A stretch of 35,247 bases of DNA from an uncultured Ruminococcus sp. (GTDB lineage: Bacteria > Bacillota > Clostridia > Oscillospirales > Ruminococcaceae). The position numbers and the translations under genes were made by a program. The notes under the pieces were generated by a model. That model did no database searches, was not told where the DNA came from, and worked only from the letters and a program-made list of their open reading frames with translations. The number at the start of each line of letters is the position of its first letter. Position 1 is the stretch's first letter. The stretch is taken from positions 1 through 35,247 of the forward strand of contig CALCRR010000272.1 in NCBI GenBank assembly GCA_937894495.1, given 5' to 3'. Of this stretch, positions 24,635-32,480 are shown one piece after another.

Positions 24635-27600
24635 ATGCCTAAACTACAGGATATCAACAAAATTATGATCATCGGCTCGGGTCCTATCATCATAGGTCAG
24701 GCGTGCGAGTTTGACTACTCTGGCACGCAGGCGTGCAAGGCTTTAAGACAGCTGGGCTATGAGATAGTTTTAGTAAACTCGAACCCTGCCACCATAATGA
24801 CAGACCCCGATGTGGCAGATATCACCTACATCGAGCCCCTCAATCTCGACAGGCTCACACAGATAATAGATAAGGAGCGCCCCGACGCTCTGCTGCCTAA
24901 CCTGGGCGGTCAGTCGGGTCTTAACCTTTGCTCTGAGCTTGACAAGGCCGGCGTGCTGGAAAAGTACGGCGTTAAGGTCATCGGCGTTCAGGTGGACGCT
25001 ATCGAGAGAGGCGAGGACAGGATAGAATTTAAAAATGCCATGAGTGCGCTGGGTATCGAAATGCCCAGGAGCGAGGTGGCTTACTCGGTAGATGAAGCAG
25101 TTAAGATAGCTGAAAAGCTTAAATACCCCGTTGTGCTTCGTCCTGCATACACCATGGGCGGCGCAGGCGGCGGAATGGTATACAATGTAGATGAGCTGAA
25201 GGTGGTCTGCGCAAGAGGCTTGCAGGCTTCACTGGTGGGTCAGGTACTGGTGGAGGAGTGTATCTTCGGCTGGGAGGAGCTGGAGCTTGAGGTAGTAAGA
25301 GACGCTGCCAACAACAAGATAACAGTTTGCTTTATCGAGAATATCGACCCTATCGGCGTGCATACCGGCGACAGCTTCTGCTCGGCGCCTATGCTGACTA
25401 TCCCTGAGGAGGTACAGAAAACTTTGCAGGATATGTCCTACAGGATAATCGAGTCGATACAGGTAATAGGCGGCTGCAACTGCCAGTTTGCAAGAGACCC
25501 CGAAACAGGCAGGATAGTCGTTATCGAGATAAACCCCAGGACCTCACGTTCTTCCGCACTGGCTTCAAAGGCTACGGGCTTCCCTATTGCGCTTATCTCG
25601 GCAATGCTCGCCTGCGGACTTACTCTTGATGAGATACCCTGCGGCAAGTACGGCACGCTGGATAAGTATGTTCCCGACGGCGACTATGTGGTAATAAAGT
25701 TCGCAAGATGGGCTTTTGAGAAGTTCAAGGGCGCTGAGGACAAGCTGGGCACACAGATGAGAGCTGTGGGCGAGGTAATGAGCATAGGCAAGACCTACAA
25801 GGAAGCCTTCCAGAAGGCTATCAGAAGTCTTGAAACAGGCAGATACGGTCTGGGCTTTGCTAAGAATTTCAATGAGCTTTCAAAGGAGGAGCTGCTGGAC
25901 AAGCTGAGGTTCCCCACCAGTGAAAGACAGTTTATAATATATGAAGCACTGAGGAAAGGCGCTTCTGTCGACGAGATATGGGAGCTCACCAAGATAAAGC
26001 ACTGGTTCCTGGAGCAGATGAAGGAGCTTGTTGAGGAGGAAGAGGCTCTGCTTAAAAACAAGGGCGCTGTTCCCGAAAAGGAAGTGCTGAAGCAGGCTAA
26101 GCTTGACGGTTTCTCCGACCGCTACCTGAGCTCGCTGCTTGAAGTGACTGAGGAGGAGATAAGAAATGCCCGTATCGGCTTCGGCATAAAGGAAGCCTGG
26201 GAGGGTGTTCACGTAAGCAGCACCAAGAATGCGGCTTATTACTACTCAACCTATCATCTTGATGAGGACAAGAGCCCTGTTAACACAGACAAGCCCAAGA
26301 TAATGATACTGGGCGGCGGTCCTAACAGGATAGGTCAGGGTATCGAGTTTGACTACTGCTGCGTTCATGCGGCACTGGCTCTTAAAAAGCTGGGCTTTGA
26401 GTCGATAATCGTAAACTGCAACCCCGAGACCGTTTCTACCGACTACGATACCTCAGATAAGCTGTATTTTGAGCCTCTTACTCTGGAGGACGTGCTCAGC
26501 ATACACGAAAAGGAAAAGCCTGTGGGAGTTATTGCACAGTTCGGCGGACAGACTCCCCTCAATCTGGCTAACGACCTTAAAAAGTACGGCGTGAATATTC
26601 TGGGAACTACTCCCGAGACTATCGACCTTGCCGAGGACAGAGACCACTTCCGTGCGATGATGGACAAGCTGGAGATACCTATGCCCGAGGCTGGCATGGC
26701 TGTCAACGTTGACGAGGCGCTGGAGATAGCAAATAAGATAGGCTATCCAGTAATGGTTAGACCCTCATACGTGCTGGGCGGCAGAGGTATGGAGATAGTT
26801 CACGACGACGAGATGATGAAAGTTTATATGTCGGCAGCGGTGGGCGTAACTCCTGACAGACCTATACTTATAGACCGTTTCCTCAACCACGCCACCGAGT
26901 GTGAGGCTGACGCAATATCCGACGGCGAGCACTGCTTTGTGCCTGCTGTTATGGAGCATATCGAGCTTGCAGGTGTGCATTCGGGCGACTCGGCTTGCAT
27001 ACTGCCTGCCAAGAACCTGACCGACAAGCAGATCGAAACTATCAAGGACTACACCAGAAAGATAGCTGTTGAGATGAACGTCTGCGGACTTATGAATATG
27101 CAGTACGCTATCGAGGGTGACACTGTTTATGTGCTGGAGGCTAACCCGAGAGCTTCAAGAACAGTGCCGCTGGTATCAAAGGTTTGCAGCATAAACATGG
27201 TGCAGATAGCTACCGAGATAATAACCTCAGCCCTGACAGGCAAGCCCTCACCCGTGCCTGAGCTAAAGGACAAAAAGCTCAGGCACTACGGCGTAAAGGA
27301 AGCTGTGTTCCCCTTCAATATGTTCCAGGAGGTAGACCCTGTGCTGGGACCTGAGATGAGATCAACAGGCGAGGTACTGGGAATTTCCGAGTCCTTCGGC
27401 GAGGCTTATTACAAGGCTCAGGAGGCTACTCAGACAAGGCTGCCCTCAGAGGGCACGATACTGCTCAGCGTATGCGACAGAGACAAGCCCGAGCTTGTGG
27501 AGACCGCAAAGGCATTCAGCGACCTGGGCTTTAAGATAATCGCAACAGGCAAGAGCTTTGAGATGATAAAGGAAGCAGGCATACCTGCTGAGAAGATATA

Positions 27601-27856
27601 CAAGCTGTATGAGGGCAGACCCAACATCGCCGATGAGATCGCAAACGGCGAGATACAGCTGATAATCAACACCCCTGCAGGCAAGACCAGCATACATGAT
27701 GACAGCTACATAAGAAAGGCTGCTATCAAGCACAGAGTGCCCTATATAACCACAATGGCTGCCGCAAAGGCAAGTGCTGAGGGCATAAAGGCTGTTAAGG
27801 AAAACACCCACTTCGGCGTCAAGTCTCTGCAGGCTCACCACGGCGATATAGAGTAA
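24635..27856 (+). CDS. carB: Carbamoyl-phosphate synthase large subunit
   Basis: A 1073-residue protein of normal full length. It makes carbamoyl phosphate from bicarbonate, ATP and ammonia delivered by the small subunit CarA, feeding pyrimidine and arginine synthesis. The two homologous ATP-grasp halves are clear: the first opens KIMIIGSGPIIIGQACEFDY, the second KIMILGGGPNRIGQGIEFDY (about 554). Conserved ATP-binding segments (VLRPAYTMGGAGGG, MVRPSYVLGGRGME) and the MGS-like allosteric domain at the C-terminus (from about 940) are present. AAGGAG lies 8 nt before the ATG. carA is not adjacent and must lie elsewhere. Confidence 0.98.
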   Translation: MPKLQDINKIMIIGSGPIIIGQACEFDYSGTQACKALRQLGYEIVLVNSNPATIMTDPDVADITYIEPLNLDRLTQIIDKERPDALLPNLGGQSGLNLCSELDKAGVLEKYGVKVIGVQVDAIERGEDRIEFKNAMSALGIEMPRSEVAYSVDEAVKIAEKLKYPVVLRPAYTMGGAGGGMVYNVDELKVVCARGLQASLVGQVLVEECIFGWEELELEVVRDAANNKITVCFIENIDPIGVHTGDSFCSAPMLTIPEEVQKTLQDMSYRIIESIQVIGGCNCQFARDPETGRIVVIEINPRTSRSSALASKATGFPIALISAMLACGLTLDEIPCGKYGTLDKYVPDGDYVVIKFARWAFEKFKGAEDKLGTQMRAVGEVMSIGKTYKEAFQKAIRSLETGRYGLGFAKNFNELSKEELLDKLRFPTSERQFIIYEALRKGASVDEIWELTKIKHWFLEQMKELVEEEEALLKNKGAVPEKEVLKQAKLDGFSDRYLSSLLEVTEEEIRNARIGFGIKEAWEGVHVSSTKNAAYYYSTYHLDEDKSPVNTDKPKIMILGGGPNRIGQGIEFDYCCVHAALALKKLGFESIIVNCNPETVSTDYDTSDKLYFEPLTLEDVLSIHEKEKPVGVIAQFGGQTPLNLANDLKKYGVNILGTTPETIDLAEDRDHFRAMMDKLEIPMPEAGMAVNVDEALEIANKIGYPVMVRPSYVLGGRGMEIVHDDEMMKVYMSAAVGVTPDRPILIDRFLNHATECEADAISDGEHCFVPAVMEHIELAGVHSGDSACILPAKNLTDKQIETIKDYTRKIAVEMNVCGLMNMQYAIEGDTVYVLEANPRASRTVPLVSKVCSINMVQIATEIITSALTGKPSPVPELKDKKLRHYGVKEAVFPFNMFQEVDPVLGPEMRSTGEVLGISESFGEAYYKAQEATQTRLPSEGTILLSVCDRDKPELVETAKAFSDLGFKIIATGKSFEMIKEAGIPAEKIYKLYEGRPNIADEIANGEIQLIINTPAGKTSIHDDSYIRKAAIKHRVPYITTMAAAKASAEGIKAVKENTHFGVKSLQAHHGDIE

Positions 27857-27884
27857 TATCCGAAATTACGAGCATTATATAAGC

Positions 27885-27920
27885 AAGAGGTAAGTAAGCT
27901 CTTACCTCTTACTTGTTATT
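27885..27920 (+). terminator. Hairpin after carB
   Basis: A perfect 10-bp stem AAGAGGTAAG/CTTACCTCTT with a 6-nt loop is followed by a moderately T-rich stretch. It is a probable but weak terminator, and it ends only 26 bp before the next start codon, so it may also affect that gene. Confidence 0.55.
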
Positions 27921-27936
27921 TCTAAAAGGAGCAACT

Positions 27937-28710
27937 ATGGCAAAGCAATGTAAGTCATGCGGTAATTACTACAGCGGCGATTACTGCGATAAGTGCGGCT
28001 ACGGCAAAAAAAACGTGCCCTCGAAAATACCTGCTAAGTATAAAAAAGCCACCAAGCCCGAAAGGTTCAGGACCGAGGAGGACAAAAAGCTTTATGCTAA
28101 GTGGGAGAAAGAAAAGCTTGAGGAAAAGGCTTCGGCAAAGGCAAAAAATCCAAATGCCAATAAAGCTTTTCTGGGGGCTGTGGCTGTGGTGGCGGTGCTG
28201 ATAATTTTTATCGCACTTTACCAGAGCGGCGCTATATTCTCAAACACCCGCACAGAGGTGGTGGAGCAGTATTTCAAGTCGATACAGACGGGGGATTTTG
28301 ACAGCTTTGTAAAGTGCTTTCCCAAAGAGATAAAAAGCGAGTACGAAGCGGACCGTGAGACCTCAAAGCTATCAAAGGACGACTATATGGACGCCCTTTA
28401 TGCTGATTTTAAGGAGGAATACGGTGAGGACTACACCATAACGGTGGATTTCGGCAGCGAGACGCAGCTAGACCCCGAGGAGTATGACATGAGCGGCTAC
28501 AAGACCGCCCACGGCTCTGCACCAAGCATTTCAGAGGTGTATGAGATGGTGGTGAACATCACCTTTGAGGGCTCTAAAAAGACCGATGAAGCCAAGCTGT
28601 ATATGTATGTGGCAAAGACCTCGGGCTACTGGAGAGTTTTCGGACTCACCGAGGACGTGGGCATTATGACCGAGGAGGACGCACAGAGCGCAGCTGAAAA
28701 TACACAGTAA
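27937..28710 (+). CDS. Zinc-ribbon membrane protein with NTF2-like extracellular domain
   Basis: 257 residues. A short zinc ribbon (CKSC, CDKC) and a basic, Lys-rich cytoplasmic segment precede one membrane helix (about 78-97). The following domain starts VVEQYFKSIQTGDFDSFVKCF, typical of NTF2-like/DUF4878-type domains, and contains a conserved YWRVFGL strand. Its role may be sensing or scaffolding at the membrane; no catalytic residues are evident. AAAAGGAG lies 5 nt before ATG 27937; an in-frame upstream ATG (27913) lies before the ribosome site. Terminator at 28750. Confidence 0.75.
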   Translation: MAKQCKSCGNYYSGDYCDKCGYGKKNVPSKIPAKYKKATKPERFRTEEDKKLYAKWEKEKLEEKASAKAKNPNANKAFLGAVAVVAVLIIFIALYQSGAIFSNTRTEVVEQYFKSIQTGDFDSFVKCFPKEIKSEYEADRETSKLSKDDYMDALYADFKEEYGEDYTITVDFGSETQLDPEEYDMSGYKTAHGSAPSISEVYEMVVNITFEGSKKTDEAKLYMYVAKTSGYWRVFGLTEDVGIMTEEDAQSAAENTQ

Positions 28711-28749
28711 AACGGCAGGACTGACCTCTGAAAAAACGAATAAACAATA

Positions 28750-28797
28750 GTGAATGACAAAGCTTGCAGAGCTGAAACCTTTGTCATTCACTTTTTT
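28750..28797 (+). terminator. Strong intrinsic terminator
   Basis: A perfect 13-bp stem (28750-28762 with 28779-28791) with a 16-nt loop is followed by T6. Confidence 0.92.
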
Positions 28798-28833
28798 ATT
28801 CAGCGAAAAATACATCGGCTACGCTAAAAACAG

Positions 28834-28862
28834 TTGACATTTGTGAATATCTTTGCTATAAT
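28834..28862 (+). promoter_or_regulatory. Consensus promoter of the TetR-CPBP operon
   Basis: TTGACA (28834-28839), 17-bp spacer, TATAAT (28857-28862); a perfect consensus. Confidence 0.93.
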
Positions 28863-28880
28863 AGCTAATAGGATTAGCTA
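28862..28880. promoter_or_regulatory. Palindromic operator for the TetR regulator
   Basis: TAGCTAA-TAGGA-TTAGCTA, a perfect 7-bp inverted repeat with a 5-bp spacer. It begins at the last base of the -10 box and covers the expected transcription start. This position and symmetry suit autorepression by the adjacent TetR protein. Confidence 0.8.
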
Positions 28881-28903
28881 AGTCGTAGAAAGGATTATCT
28901 GTT

Positions 28904-29482
28904 ATGAAAAATGGTTTGACAAAGGAGATCATAATCAAAACGGCAGCTGAAATGGCGGACGAAAATGGCTTCTCAGCCATCACAATGAAGGAGCTGGCAG
29001 ACGTACTGGGGATAAGGTCGCCCTCGCTGTACAAGCATTTCAGCGGCGGACTTGATGAGCTTAACAAGGAGCTTATGCTGTACGGCTGGCGGCTTCTGGA
29101 CGGTGAGATAACAAAAGCAGTTATCGGCAAAGCAAAGGACGATGCTGTGATAGCCCTATGCTATGCTTATCGGGAATTTGTTTGTGAGCACAGGGGCTTG
29201 TATGAAGCTATGCAGTGGTATAATATGTATCTGTCCGATGAACATTTGCAGGCTTCCGAGGGGGCGGTCGATGTGATGTTCCGAGCGCTAAGCTCTTACG
29301 GGCTGACAGAGGAGCAAAAGGTACACACTGTGCGTATGATAAGGGCATTTATGCAGGGCTTTTGCAGTATCGAATGTCACGGCGGTTACGGAAATCCCGT
29401 GCCGCTGAATGATACCTTTGATTATGCGCTTAAAGCTATACTCACAGGAATTGCAGATATGCAGGGGGGCAAAGAGCAATGA
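28904..29482 (+). CDS. TetR family transcriptional regulator
   Basis: 192 residues. The N-terminal helix-turn-helix (about 9-50: ITMKELADVLGIRSPSLYKHF) matches TetR. The C-terminal ligand domain is alpha-helical, with a pattern like TetR-WHG proteins. AAAGGA lies 9 nt before the ATG. It overlaps the next gene by 4 bp (ATGA), showing an operon with the CPBP protease. The operator at 28862 suggests that it represses itself and the protease until a ligand is sensed; the ligand is unknown. Confidence 0.9.
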   Translation: MKNGLTKEIIIKTAAEMADENGFSAITMKELADVLGIRSPSLYKHFSGGLDELNKELMLYGWRLLDGEITKAVIGKAKDDAVIALCYAYREFVCEHRGLYEAMQWYNMYLSDEHLQASEGAVDVMFRALSSYGLTEEQKVHTVRMIRAFMQGFCSIECHGGYGNPVPLNDTFDYALKAILTGIADMQGGKEQ

Positions 29483-30324
29483 AACAGTTTTTGAAAAACA
29501 TATCTCCGTTCAATAACGCAAGTGAAATGCCGATGATAATTTATGTGATAAAGATGATACTTGCATTTTTGGTATGCAAGTTTGTTGGTGAGATAGCAGC
29601 TGAAGGCGTTGTTATACTGATACACTTTGCTGTGGGGAAAAATCCGTTGGAGGGTGAAATGTTTGACCCGCAGACCATCACGCTGATAACATATTACGGG
29701 TATATCATCGTGATCGGGATAACGCTTTTGTACTGGAAGCTGTTCCAGAAAAAAGCGCCGTCCGAAATGGGTATTACAAAGCGGTTCAGCAATTACTTCA
29801 TCGGTGCGGCGGCAGGTGTGCTGCTGGTGGTCATCTGTGTGCTCGCCATCATGCTCACAGGTGCTGTAAAATATCACGGCATATTCAAAAACATAAACTT
29901 TGCTGTGATACTGCTTATGCTGGGCGGCTTCATCATACAGGGGGCTACAGAGGAAATACTTTGTCGGGGAGTTGTTTTGTTTTCGCTTAAAGACAAAACT
30001 CCTCTGCCTGTGGCGATAGGGGTGAGCACGCTGGTGTTTACCGTCCCCCACATTTCATCGCTTTCAGGGGGCAGGACGGTTTTTGTGTTGATCGGCATAC
30101 TTGACCTTGTGCTTATATCTATCATCTTTTCACTTCTGACCATTCGGTTTGACAGCATCTGGGCAGCCTGCGGTCTACATAGTATCTGGAATTTCATTTT
30201 ATTCAGCATTTTTGGTCTTAACCTCAGCGGAAAAGACGACACAGCTGCGGCGGTTTTAGCTGCCTGCGCTGTTCTGATATTTATTCTGAATACACATGAC
30301 CATCAGAAAAATGATAATGCGTAA
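29479..30324 (+). CDS. CPBP family intramembrane protease, TetR-controlled
   Basis: 281 residues, multi-pass. CPBP motifs: EEILCRG (EExxxR), PHISSL and HSIWNF (HxxxN). It is longer than the CPBP protein at 6758 and only distantly similar to it. The start overlaps the TetR stop by 4 bp, so it is translationally coupled. The N-terminal 20 residues are polar. Probable membrane peptidase with unknown substrate; regulation by TetR suggests an inducible envelope or peptide-stress role. Confidence 0.88.
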   Translation: MKQFLKNISPFNNASEMPMIIYVIKMILAFLVCKFVGEIAAEGVVILIHFAVGKNPLEGEMFDPQTITLITYYGYIIVIGITLLYWKLFQKKAPSEMGITKRFSNYFIGAAAGVLLVVICVLAIMLTGAVKYHGIFKNINFAVILLMLGGFIIQGATEEILCRGVVLFSLKDKTPLPVAIGVSTLVFTVPHISSLSGGRTVFVLIGILDLVLISIIFSLLTIRFDSIWAACGLHSIWNFILFSIFGLNLSGKDDTAAAVLAACAVLIFILNTHDHQKNDNA

Positions 30325-30340
30325 GAGCTTATTTATACAA

Positions 30341-30379
30341 AATGCGGCATACCCGATCAGAAGGTATGCCACATTTTTT
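30341..30379 (+). terminator. Terminator after the TetR-CPBP operon
   Basis: Stem built around GGCATACC/GGTATGCC with flanking pairs (30341-30353 with 30363-30375), followed by a T-run. Confidence 0.88.
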
Positions 30380-30488
30380 TATTTCAGATACATTACAGTA
30401 GTTACGGATATTCCGCCCCGGTACGCCGGTTCCGGCTCTATGGGGTCACAGCTGAGCTGTCCTGTCAGGTGCAGTGTCTTTACAGTAT
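30379..30488 (-). pseudogene. Open segment lacking a start, possible gene remnant
   Basis: On the minus strand, downstream of the flavodoxin stop and in another frame, about 35 codons read LHLTGQLSCDPIEPEPAYRG and end in a stop at 30379. There is no start codon or ribosome site. It could be the decayed C-terminus of a lost gene; chance is not excluded. Confidence 0.25.
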
Positions 30489-30490
30489 TA

Positions 30491-30904
30491 TCAGCCGCCG
30501 ATAATACTCTTTGCAAACTCTGCCGCAGCTTTTATATCATCGTCATTCGGTCTGCCCTTGTGAAGCCCCTTGAACTCCCCCTTGCAGTGGAACTCACGCT
30601 CGTCCACTTCAATGCCGACCTTATCTGCCTCAGCCTTAACTTTTTTGTAGGTGGAGTTGAGCATTGCTGCCGAGCCGAAATTAACTATCTTTCCCACCTT
30701 TTCCTTATCGAGGGCTTTGATGAAATTTCTCACCTCGGGGTCAATAGAAAACGCATAGTATGAGTTGCCCAGAAACAGTATATCTGCCTTTTCCGCAACA
30801 GGCTCGGATATGGGCTTTGCTTCAGCTCCGACTGCCTTTGCAACTGCCTCGGCGAGCCTTTTTGTGTTACCTGTTTTTGTGTAATAACGCACTTCAATAT
30901 TCAT
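30491..30904 (-). CDS. Flavodoxin-like protein
   Basis: 137 residues, the usual size for a short-chain flavodoxin. The FMN phosphate-binding loop is YTKTGNTKRLAE near the N-terminus; LFLGNSYYAF and IVNFGSAAM fit the flavin-contacting loops. It probably carries electrons at low potential. ATG 30904 lies 16 bp after the nitroreductase stop, with a modest AAGGCGGT upstream, so the two genes form an operon and may work as an electron-transfer pair. Confidence 0.85.
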   Translation of the reverse strand: MNIEVRYYTKTGNTKRLAEAVAKAVGAEAKPISEPVAEKADILFLGNSYYAFSIDPEVRNFIKALDKEKVGKIVNFGSAAMLNSTYKKVKAEADKVGIEVDEREFHCKGEFKGLHKGRPNDDDIKAAAEFAKSIIGG

Positions 30905-30920
30905 ATCATTTACCGCCTTT

Positions 30921-31592
30921 TTATTTTTTTGTAATGCACTTATGTCCCGAAGCTGCCTCAAAATTGTACCTTACTATCCCCAGGTCTATCTTAGCCATAG
31001 GCGATCTTCCGGGGGTTATGACAGCATTTTCGCCCTCAATGTCAATAAAGAATTTCTGCTGATTAACAGCCGTCGGCGCAAGCACAGCCGCAAGCATTCC
31101 GTTTTTGAACCAGACGGGCATATCATCTTTCTTTAATGCACACAGCTTTTCAAGGGGCTTTGACCTGTGGGGGTTACCCTGGTTTTCGCCCAAGCCTATC
31201 GCTATAACACAGACTATCTTCTCCCCTGCCTGCTTATCAGCCTTGCACTTGCCCTTGCCGTAGGTGCCTGCCACCCAGCAGGTGTTGAGTCCCATCATCT
31301 GCGCTTCAAGAACTATCCTCTCGCCGTAATAGCCAACCAGCTCCTCAAGGTCATCGAGGGAGCTTTTGCCCACAAGGGCGATGTAGTTGTTTGCGTTTTT
31401 GAACTTACCGTAATGCGCCAGAAAGGTGCTGAAACAGTCGGGGTCATTCTGTATTAGCTGAATGTTCAGCCCACTCTCGCTGTTGCACTCGTCAATGACC
31501 GCCTGCAGCTTTTCAGCCTCCGCCTCGCCGATAGGCATATCCTTGAACTGACGAACACTGTGACGGTTTTTAATTGCTTCTCTGATGTTCAT
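30921..31592 (-). CDS. Nitroreductase family protein (TM1586-like)
   Basis: 223 residues. The N-terminal RHSVRQF motif is the FMN-phosphate-binding signature of nitroreductases. The central LEAQMMGLNTCWVAGTYGKG and the later WFKNGMLAAVLAPTAVNQQ stretch match the duplicated, single-chain TM1586-type fold. AGGAGGT lies 7 nt before ATG 31592. Reduces an unknown substrate using flavin; the partner flavodoxin gene follows at once. A small TTGTG-CCGTA-CACAA palindrome upstream (31645-31659) may be regulatory. Confidence 0.85.
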   Translation of the reverse strand: MNIREAIKNRHSVRQFKDMPIGEAEAEKLQAVIDECNSESGLNIQLIQNDPDCFSTFLAHYGKFKNANNYIALVGKSSLDDLEELVGYYGERIVLEAQMMGLNTCWVAGTYGKGKCKADKQAGEKIVCVIAIGLGENQGNPHRSKPLEKLCALKKDDMPVWFKNGMLAAVLAPTAVNQQKFFIDIEGENAVITPGRSPMAKIDLGIVRYNFEAASGHKCITKK

Positions 31593-31669
31593 GATAATGA
31601 CCTCCTGAAAATTTTTTTATACATTTTTAATGATCGACCATATATTGTGCCGTACACAAAATTAGTTTG

Positions 31670-32061
31670 TTATCTCCTTTTATAGATAACGATCTCAGGC
31701 TCGCTGCCGTCTACGCTGCAGCTGCATATAAGTATGAATTATAGGCAATACCGCACAACTATTGTGCGTCAGATGCGCAGTCAGATTTTTCGTCAGATTG
31801 GCTAAACGAGTCGTAGGCTTGCTGGCGCAAGTCAAGACGAATTTGGCTAATATGACGGAAAATATGCAAGCAGATGACGTGCAAAGCCGTCAGGCGGTAG
31901 TTGTGCGGTGTTGCCTATATATCAGCCACCACGCCGCAGCAGACACCGATATCGGCAAACTCTATCTGTGTGCCGAAATAGATGTTTTTGACGTTAAGGA
32001 GCTTGACCTTTTCGATCCCCAGCTTTTCAATTGCCGTTTTCAGCTGTTCTTTTGTTACCAT
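31670..32061 (-). pseudogene. Small gene interrupted by a MITE
   Basis: The 5' part starts at ATG 32061 with GGGAG about 6 nt upstream and encodes 47 residues (MVTKEQLKTAIEKLGIEKVK, later FADIGVCCGVVAD) before entering the MITE, where it stops. Beyond the MITE, 31670-31740 reads FILICSCSVDGSEPEIVIYK and ends in a stop. Together they suggest an original protein of about 70 residues. The exact pre-insertion frame depends on the unresolved target duplication. It lies directly upstream of the nitroreductase-flavodoxin pair in the same direction. No family recognised. Confidence 0.6.
31741..31918. mobile_element. Fold-back MITE, 178 bp
   Basis: Terminal inverted repeats of 21 bp (31741-31761 and 31898-31918) match at 20 positions. 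Inside, a second pair of imperfect arms (the 31786 region, ATTTTTCGTCA, with the 31850 region, TGACGGAAAAT) and an apex CTTGC-TGGC-GCAAG continue the symmetry, so the whole element can form one long hairpin. The ends can be extended to TATAGGC/GCCTATA, consistent with a TA target duplication, but this is not certain. It encodes no transposase. Confidence 0.88.
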
Positions 32062-32480
32062 ATTTTCTCCCTGTGCTCCTGCCTTTTGCTTTCATAAAAG
32101 CTTATCACTTGCAATTATTTTCGCTCTCTTTCATTTTTGAACTATCTCATATCATTTGCCGGTTTTTCTGACAGCCACCGATCGAGATACCTCATTTGCT
32201 CGTCTGTATTTGACCGGTGCTCCCTCTTACATAACTGTCAGCTCAGCACCGATGTGCTTTGCAAAAGCAGTTATAACAGGGGGTGGAATTTCGGCGGCTT
32301 GTTAGGTTATCATTTGTTATCGGCAGCGCTCCTGAAAAATGTGTTATCTTATTGTACCACATTCTTACAGAAATTACAAGTATTATCGAACAAATTCACC
32401 AGGTATCCTGACCTTGACATTTTCGATATTTTCTGGTATCATTATTAAAACTATTTTAATATAGAAAAGAGGGTCAAGAA
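32062..32480. other. 419-bp intergenic region with possible coding remnants
   Basis: The minus strand carries short open stretches without starts: one reading EIPPPVITAFAKHIGAELTV (about 32230-32300) and one reading REHRSNTDEQMRYLDRWLSE (about 32145-32225), in different frames and separated by stops. They may be debris of a decayed gene. The plus strand holds the TldD promoter at 32414. Nothing else supported. Confidence 0.35.
32414..32442 (+). promoter_or_regulatory. Promoter of the TldD/TldE operon
   Basis: TTGACA (32414-32419), 17-bp spacer, TATCAT (32437-32442), 38 bp before the ATG. Confidence 0.8.

Noticed and set aside
31762..32097. Plus-strand 111-codon frame across the MITE
   Set aside because: It reads through the MITE interior and antisense to the broken small gene, and has no ribosome site.
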